A stretch of 64,000 nt of DNA from Apodemus sylvaticus (taxonomy: Eukaryota > Chordata > Mammalia > Rodentia > Muridae). The translations under genes were made by a program, and so were the position numbers. Shown here in pieces: positions 58,170 through 64,000 of the stretch. Positions within the stretch are counted from its first letter, which is position 1. Each line of letters begins with the position of its first letter. The stretch is from NCBI RefSeq assembly GCF_947179515.1, contig NC_067478.1:26156266-26220265 (forward strand), read 5' to 3'. The notes under the pieces were generated by a model. It worked only from the letters and a program-made list of their open reading frames with translations. It searched no databases and was not told the DNA's origin.

Positions 58170-58199
<30 letters not shown>
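58170..58199. repeat. (CA)n microsatellite
   Basis: Fourteen to fifteen uninterrupted CA units. Confidence 0.98.
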
Positions 58200-58201
<2 letters not shown>

Positions 58202-60908
58202 TAGTGGCTTTCTCTATTAAAACCAGGATGTTCTTGCTCCTAGTGGTTCCTGCAGGAACTCTTCAGTTGAGCAGGATATGAGGTTCAACCTGAAAGCTCA
58301 AGGTCCAGTGTTTCTTTTCTACTGCAAACACAAGCTTACCATTTTGTCTGCTTCCTAAAAGGAAAGTATTTTGTAATATGGGAGATTCTAAAGGCATACT
58401 CAGCAAGCACCGCTTTCCTATTACCAGAGTGAAATCATATCTACAGTTCAGGTGAAACATATGTGTCCTTCTAAGTGTCTCTTCTAGACATACACCTACT
58501 GAAATTTTGGTGATTTGCATGCACCCTGATATTTCTGGGACCCAGCCTCTGTGTTTTTTTTTTTTTTTTTTTTATGTTTTACACACATATGTACACTTAG
58601 GTACATGGACACAATTATGTTAGTGTTTAGTCATATACACACAGAACAGGTGCTTCATGTTCAGCCTTGAACCTGGCCCAGCCTCTGAAGGAGTCCAGAG
58701 AGTCTGGGTTGATTACGTCACAGTACCTTCTGAGGGAAGACTATGGAGTTCTGGAGAGGCTATCGGATAGGGATGAGGCCAATCAGATGATGGCAGAGGC
58801 CACCTCAGAGCCTGGCCTTCTTGCCACTGGTTCTCAAATGAACTTTTCCCCAAGCTTCTAGCTGCAGCTCCTATATGCTAAGACGGGTTGTTCAATTCTA
58901 GGCAATGCTACATGAGTCCCCAAAGAGATGCCTTTCCTCCTGGGCCCGAGAGTATCAAGCTTTGGTTTAAAGTCATTTCCTACTTATTGAATGCTCCCCC
59001 ACATTTCACTTTAGCTTTCCCATGAATTGATAATATTCCCTGCCCAATCCATTCCTCCGATCGCCTCTCCCTCTAAAGCTTCGGGCTGGGGATTGGATGG
59101 GTGGCATTTTAGCTATGACTTGTTTAGGAAATTGATATTGACATTTTCTGCATGAGTTGCCTTTTCTTCTGAGAGTTCCTTTGCTCTAATTCTCGTTAGA
59201 AGAGCCAACTGTAAGGGAGATATGGGCTAATTAAAAATTGGAAGCTGCTAGACTTCACCTTGAGCAGCTACTGTGTGCTTTTGCCAGGAACCGGTGCAAT
59301 TACTGATCAAATAAAACTGTCATCCAAAAGAGCAGCTTGTGTGTGTGTGGGGGGGTAGAGGTGGGGGAGTGTCATTTTGTGTTTAAAAGAAAGCATCAGG
59401 GTACTTATTATTGGAAGTAAACTTTTACTCCAGAGATAAAGATGAAGCAATGGCATACCAAAAACTCAGTGGATGTTATTTTTTTTTAATGAACGATTAA
59501 ATTGGGCTTCTAATTTATCGCTGGACTCAAAAGCACACTGTTAGGTTCCCGTCCCCCATAATTGCCTGTCAGATTGGACTGAATCGAAAAGACATCAAAA
59601 CACCATCACCCCTAACTAATCGTGCAGGTAATATAAGCCTATTTGTAGAGCGGTCCCACACATGCGATACTGGTGGAGTTCTAAATGAAATGTAAGAAAA
59701 TTGTACTATCCGCAAGCTGCAGGGATGGTGGGGCTGGAGCTCTCAAGTGTGGACTGTGCTGCCTTTGTGGGTTTCACAGCATAAGCGCCTCTCCGTCAGG
59801 ATGCGCCCTACTTCCATGCCTATTTCTGGTGGCGAGAAAAGCTCCAGGACCACTAATCCTCTCTCAAAGTCAATGCAAACCTCTATGATTTCCAGGGGCT
59901 TTGTTCTCCATAATCTTCAGGTTTCACGTCTCCATAGAAAGCCCCATCTGCCAACAGCCTGCGTTTGCTGGGCCGGAGGATGCATAGCCTAGCCTGCTCT
60001 TGACGGCTGGAGAGACTGGATGGACTCAGCTGGAGGCTGCTGTTCAGGATCCCTGCCACACTCCCAGTGTTCACCTGGTCCCAAGAATGCTAGCCCGAGA
60101 GAAAGTCTGTGTATGGGTTTATTGCAGAAGATTCCAAGAGAATAAAGCAGAGGAGGGTGGATAAGCCTGTGTCACAGTATGCTCTCCAGCTGGCAGCTTC
60201 TGTGGGCAAGTGGGGCCAGCTTTCCTGGAAACATCGAAGGAGCTGTGTAGAACAAATCTGTTGGGGAACACATTCTCTTAGGTCGAGAATGTTTTCTGTA
60301 ACATCCAGTATGGTAACCGTGAGCCGCATTTGGCTTGTGATCCTTAGAAATGTGGCTCCGTGATTTGTTTCTTAGTCTTAAGTTAATCATGCATGCACAT
60401 GTGGAGATGGGCCTTATAGCTGTCTGCTGGGACGGAAGGTGCATCAGCCTCTGCTCACCTCTACTTCATTGATCCTGGGGTGTTAGGATGTCATACTCAC
60501 AAGCAGCCTGGACAGCGACAGAGGGTTCCTAAGAAGTGAACTTCTATGTCAGAGAAGCAGGGAAGGAGTTCAGGAGGCACAGCTGAGGCTGGAGCATGAT
60601 CTGTTCTCCTGTACAGCTTATTTACTCGAGAAGAGCCTGTGCAACTCTACATGAGAGAGACTCTGGGAAGTGGACCAGATGCAGGGACTTAGGAGGGCAA
60701 CTAGTTGTGCTCTAGACTGAGTGGGAGACAAGCATCGTAAGACTTAAGACGACAGCTGCTGCTGCTCCAAAGCATGGACGGGAGTTGCCAGGACTGGAGA
60801 CATCCTGTGATGGGCAGATAGATACAAATGACAGTCTGGCATGTGAGGAATCAGGCTGGGGAAGAGACAGAAAGAGACTGACCCCATCCACAGAGGCCAG
60901 CTGAGGAA
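58200..60908. other. Unique non-coding sequence, candidate conserved block
   Basis: No gene is supported. An 18-20 T run lies at 58555-58573, and a short GT plus G tract at 59338-59353. The segment 59440-59690 is repeat-free with several CpGs and TAAT motifs ('gaacgattaaattgg', 'tctaatttatcgctgg'). The short minus-strand frame at 59883-60074 is unassigned. Confidence 0.45.
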
Positions 60909-61034
60909 GGGTTAGAGCAGAAGACAGTAGTGAACGAGGGCTTCTGGGAATGAATATCTGCAGGCTTCCAAGGGTTAGAGTAGAAAGAAATAATGAACGG
61001 ATGTTCCTTGGAATGAACATCTGTGGGCTTCCAG
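60909..61034. repeat. 63-bp tandem duplication
   Basis: Units start at 60909 ('gggttagagcagaag') and 60972 ('gggttagagtagaaa') and end in 'ctgcaggcttccaa' and 'ctgtgggcttccag'. They are roughly 80% identical by eye. Because 63 is a multiple of three, the overlapping minus-strand frame (60712-61146) shows a 21-residue repeat ('FIPRNIRSLF', 'FIPRSPRSLL'), which need not mean it is coding. Confidence 0.88.
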
Positions 61035-62106
61035 TTTGGGAAGAGGTACAATTCTTTAAGTGATTCCTTAGCTTAAATGTTGTAGGGAGTAAATAATAAA
61101 AATGCAACATGAAAGCATCCATGATAGAGTAGTGCTCAGGAGGCAAGAAGTGGGTAGGAGTGGATCGCCTTATAGCTGAATCTCCGTAGTCATCTTTGAA
61201 TGTTTAATAGTATGTGGCATGCAAACATAATTATAATTAGAAAAGTTGAAGAGGGTAGGAAAAGGCAGATGGAAGAAAGAATGAAGGGAACAAGAATGAG
61301 GAGGTAGAGAAGGAAGCACATCTACTCTTGGGCACAGGCTGACATAGATTGATGTGCCAGCAGCTACCTTCTCAGATGCCTCTGTACTCTCCAGAGACCC
61401 TCTGTAGTAAGGGGTGACAATTGATGTCACCAGTGCCCCCAGGATCTTCTCCATAGTCATAGATTCCCATTGCAACCATGAACATTGTGTGGTGATTCTT
61501 CTAGAGCCTTCCACACAGTTCTGACAGTGTGCAAGCCTGGCCAAGATCTCCGGCTCCCCAGGTATCTTAAGAGAGTTTTAGGCATGAGAGCCAAGCCTGG
61601 TTTTCTGTGAATTGGCTTGAGAAAATGCAGATTAGTTGTTTTGAGTCCTCTGCTCACCATGCCCCAGTCAGGATCCCCTGCCTCCCACCAACACCACAGA
61701 CTAATTATCTCTTATGATGCTATGATCTTTGCTGTGGATGGTTCCATTAACACCTTCCAAGGGATTTATATAAAAAATGACTGTGAAGCAGGCTTGGATG
61801 TTAATGAATTAATCTAACTGTGGAAAATCCAACTGGTCCAGAGCAGCCCGTAGATCTGGCCACAAGCATCCCTAGTGAACTGACTCTGTATATCCAGTTG
61901 TTATGGTACCTCTTGGTCCTCACCACCTGGGCCAGCTGCTGCTCTACTGCTGCCTGGCTCACAGTGAATGATAAAGGCCTTTGGGGTTGCCACTGGCTGC
62001 TGCTGAGGTTTCCCTTGGATTTCTAAGGCCCCTCAGAATTTGGTAGCCTCATAGAGCTTGCCTGACCTCATGCCTTGATACATGGTTCAAAATATTTTCT
62101 GCTAGT
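61035..62106. other. Unique non-coding sequence
   Basis: No gene or repeat is recognised. The 124-codon minus-strand frame at 61170-61544 has no domain. Confidence 0.5.
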
Positions 62107-62130
62107 TTGTGTGTGTGTGTGTGTGTGTGT
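62107..62130. repeat. (GT)n microsatellite
   Basis: About twelve GT units adjoining the 3' end of a reverse-oriented SINE. Confidence 0.97.
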
Positions 62131-62432
62131 TCAGTATGTGATTGTATATGTTTGTATGCACACACACATGTGGAAAGCTTAGGTCAACTACTAATGTCAG
62201 CTTTCAGGAGCTGTCTACCTTGTTTTTGGAGACAAAATCTTTCCCTGTGACCATAGGAATCACAGAGTAGGCTAGGCCAGCTGTCCAGAAAGTTCTCAGG
62301 GATCTTATGTCTCTACCTCCCTGGCACTGGGTACAGGCATATGCTTTGTTTCTGTGGGTGCTGGGGATAAAACTCAGGCCCCCCATACTTGTGCAGAAAG
62401 CACTTTACAGATTCAGCCATCTCTCAGCCCCC
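62131..62432 (-). repeat. Composite rodent SINE (B3/B4 class), copy B
   Basis: In reverse orientation: 'gtggaaagcttaggtcaact', 'cttgtttttggagacaaaat' (B1-like), 'gtctctacctccctggcact', 'gggtacaggcatatgctttg', 'gggtgctggggataaaactc' and 'gattcagccatctctcagcc'. Same family as 39110-39440. It keeps the 'gtgctggggata' box better. Confidence 0.75.
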
Positions 62433-62439
62433 TTTGCTA

Positions 62440-62600
62440 ATTCCTCACAGTCCAGAGCCTCATTGGATATGCTGTGTGATTGGTCCCATTGCACAGATGA
62501 GGAAATAGGAATGCAACCCATTGCAGTGACTTGTCTAAGGCCTCACATCTGAAGAGTTCTAGGGTTCAAACCCATGCATCCCGGTTCAGAGCCTCCTCTC
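62440..62600 (-). repeat. MIR SINE fragment
   Basis: The plus strand shows 'cccattgcacagatgaggaa', 'ataggaatgcaacccattgc', 'agtgacttgtctaaggcctc' and 'gggttcaaacccatgcat', a clean reverse MIR. Confidence 0.85.
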
Positions 62601-63898
62601 ATGGTTTATAGATTGTTTTGTATTTATTTTTTGCTATTGTTTATTTGTTTATTGGCCTTCCACCCAGATGTATTTTTAGAAATGTATTTATAGTTTGTCA
62701 GGTACCTGTATCATATCCATTGGTAACTGAGGAGAAACTGAAGCTATTGAAATGGCCATACACAACTTTATAATTCTGTCTATAACACAATGCTAGTGGC
62801 CTCTTCCCCTGCTTTGAAACCGCCTACGGTTCTTCCTTGCCTTCAAAGTCACTTTAACAAACATTTACACACTTTTCTCTTTAAGAGATAGTGGCTGCTA
62901 TACCATGGCTCAGTTAACATTTGCTGAATGAAGGAATAAAGAAGTAAATGCTTGCCCACACTCAGAGAGACACACGCAAGAGGGCATGGAGCTGAGCCAC
63001 TTCTGGCTTTCCAAAATTATATCCCTGCCAGTTTGATGATGAAGTAAAATATAGGTTAGAAAATAGAACCCTGTCAACAGTTTCATAGACATGTTTCTTA
63101 ACTATCAGACAGGGTTTAAAAACCCCAAACAAGATTGTATCAAGATCCTCAAACATGTAAAATGGTGGCAATTTTTCATTTTGAGTCAGGAGAAAATGTG
63201 TTTCTCTATTAGAAACGGGGCTTGTGAGGCATGTAAAATAGTCTCAGAAGTCTCTTTGACCAGGCTAGTGGATGCTAAACAGCTATTTTTAAGGCTTTTA
63301 AAATAGACTTAATGTAGAAGGTGGAGAAATCACGATTGAAAGTCTCTTTAGTGCTCTAATTTTGCTAGTAGGCATCAGCAAAGGTCTTCATTATCTCTTT
63401 GAATTTTTTAAATGATAGATTCCGAAATTGCCCTGGAATGCCTATTTTCATGAAGCATTTGAGGCTAGTTTCCGATACAATGGAGTTTTGCTGTCAGTTA
63501 GGGAACAGCTCCCATGAATCATGCACCATACTCAGCTCTGGAGTGGGGATGTGCTGGTCAGGTAAACAGGACCCTCTAAAGATGAGAAACAGGGCAAAGC
63601 CATTTTCAAGATGCTTCCCATCTGCTGGGGGCAGCTCTGGAGGAGGGGTCTACAGGCAGCATCCATGGGATCCCTTAGTGTGGAAGATCAAGTCAGGCTA
63701 CATGGACAGGATGATCCTTGTGTGGATTGGGGAAGAAGTGAGAGCTAGTGGAAAAAACACTTTCAGGGAGACAGAGATAGAGAGACCAAAAGAAGAGAGA
63801 AGGAATGAAAATGTGTGTTGGTGCAGCCAACAGATGACTGAGACGCAAGGGCTTTCTAGGGAAATCCTCCAGAGTTTTTCTTCATGTTGAAATATGGA
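62601..63898. other. Unique non-coding sequence
   Basis: No gene is recognised. The 163-codon plus-strand frame at 63399-63890 contains no known domain. The segment 63090-63470 is repeat-free and AT-rich. Confidence 0.45.
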
Positions 63899-63899
63899 A

Positions 63900-63944
63900 C
63901 AGGGGCTGGAGAATTGGCTCAGACACATAAAATAAAACAAGGAC
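63900..63944 (+). repeat. B2 SINE with large internal deletion
   Basis: The B2 head 'aggggctggagaattggctc' is joined directly to the B2 tail motif 'acacataaaataaaa', so about 140 bp of the middle is missing. No clear target-site duplication is visible. Confidence 0.65.
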
Positions 63945-64000
63945 ATCTTTTTCATAAAAAAAAATTAAATTGAACTAACTTAAGGATTTGCCAAATCTGC
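63945..64000. other. Unique sequence at window edge
   Basis: An A-rich stretch (about 63956-63966) and AT-rich sequence, cut by the end of the window. Confidence 0.5.

Noticed and set aside
59883..60074. 63-codon minus-strand frame as a coding exon
   Set aside because: It looks protein-like in places, but there is no clear splice-site pair, homology or neighbouring exon.
1..64000. CpG island or housekeeping promoter
   Set aside because: CpG dinucleotides are depleted throughout, and no GC-rich stretch of sufficient length was seen.
1..64000. Rat ID elements as species marker
   Set aside because: No copy of the rat-type ID consensus head with an A tail was found. The only ID-like sequence is the old ID-B1 at 32650-32795, shared by murids.

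Overview
This window is non-coding DNA from a murid rodent (mouse or rat). The call rests on its repeats: B1, B2, B3 and ID-B1 type SINEs, rodent-type LINE-1 ORF2 and 3' UTR sequence, the rodent hAT element URR1, MaLR-type LTRs, and many long (TG)n, (GA)n and (CATA)n arrays. These overlie an older mammalian layer of MIR, L2, MLT1 and ancient L1. I saw no rat-type ID SINE, which leans weakly towards mouse, but the species cannot be settled by eye. No protein-coding exon, tRNA, rRNA, snRNA or CpG island is supported. The open reading frames are short, and the only recognisable protein sequence is decayed L1 ORF2. The window is best read as a gene desert or part of a very large intron.

Layout. 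1-9.8 kb: mostly unique sequence with MIRs, a URR1 fragment, a B1 remnant and a possible LTR. 9.8-11 kb: an MLT1 LTR split by a piece of L1 ORF2. 11-16 kb: a MaLR-type LTR, a cluster of MIR and L2, and a near-complete URR1 with target-site duplication. 16-24 kb: five long (TG)n tracts in the same orientation, plus L2 fragments, a second MaLR-type LTR and a B3. 24-34 kb: unique sequence, a B1 whose tail region is tandemly duplicated, a full B2, an ID-B1 and a minisatellite of about 49 bp period. 34-37.5 kb: (GA)n, B3, a short recent L1 3' end and an ancient L1 that appears 5'-inverted. 37.5-56 kb: mostly unique, with three SINEs of one composite family across the window (two here), B2, MLT1, MIRs, an ancient L1 3' end and a run of G tracts. 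56.4-58.0 kb: a 1.6-kb L1 with a twin-priming inversion and a perfect 14-bp target-site duplication. 58-64 kb: unique sequence, a 63-bp tandem duplication, SINE, MIR and a tiny deleted B2.

There is no gene set acting together. The most informative features record retrotransposition: two L1 copies with 5' inversion, and an L1 fragment inserted in an LTR without a poly(A) tail or clear target-site duplication. Several repeat-free, AT-rich stretches carry clusters of homeodomain, POU or TALE-like motifs (7.4-7.7, 24.6-25.0, 29.0-29.2, 46.1-46.4, 52.3-52.7, 59.4-59.7 and 63.1-63.5 kb). They are candidates for conserved regulatory elements, which only an alignment across mammals could confirm. I found no previously undescribed biological system.
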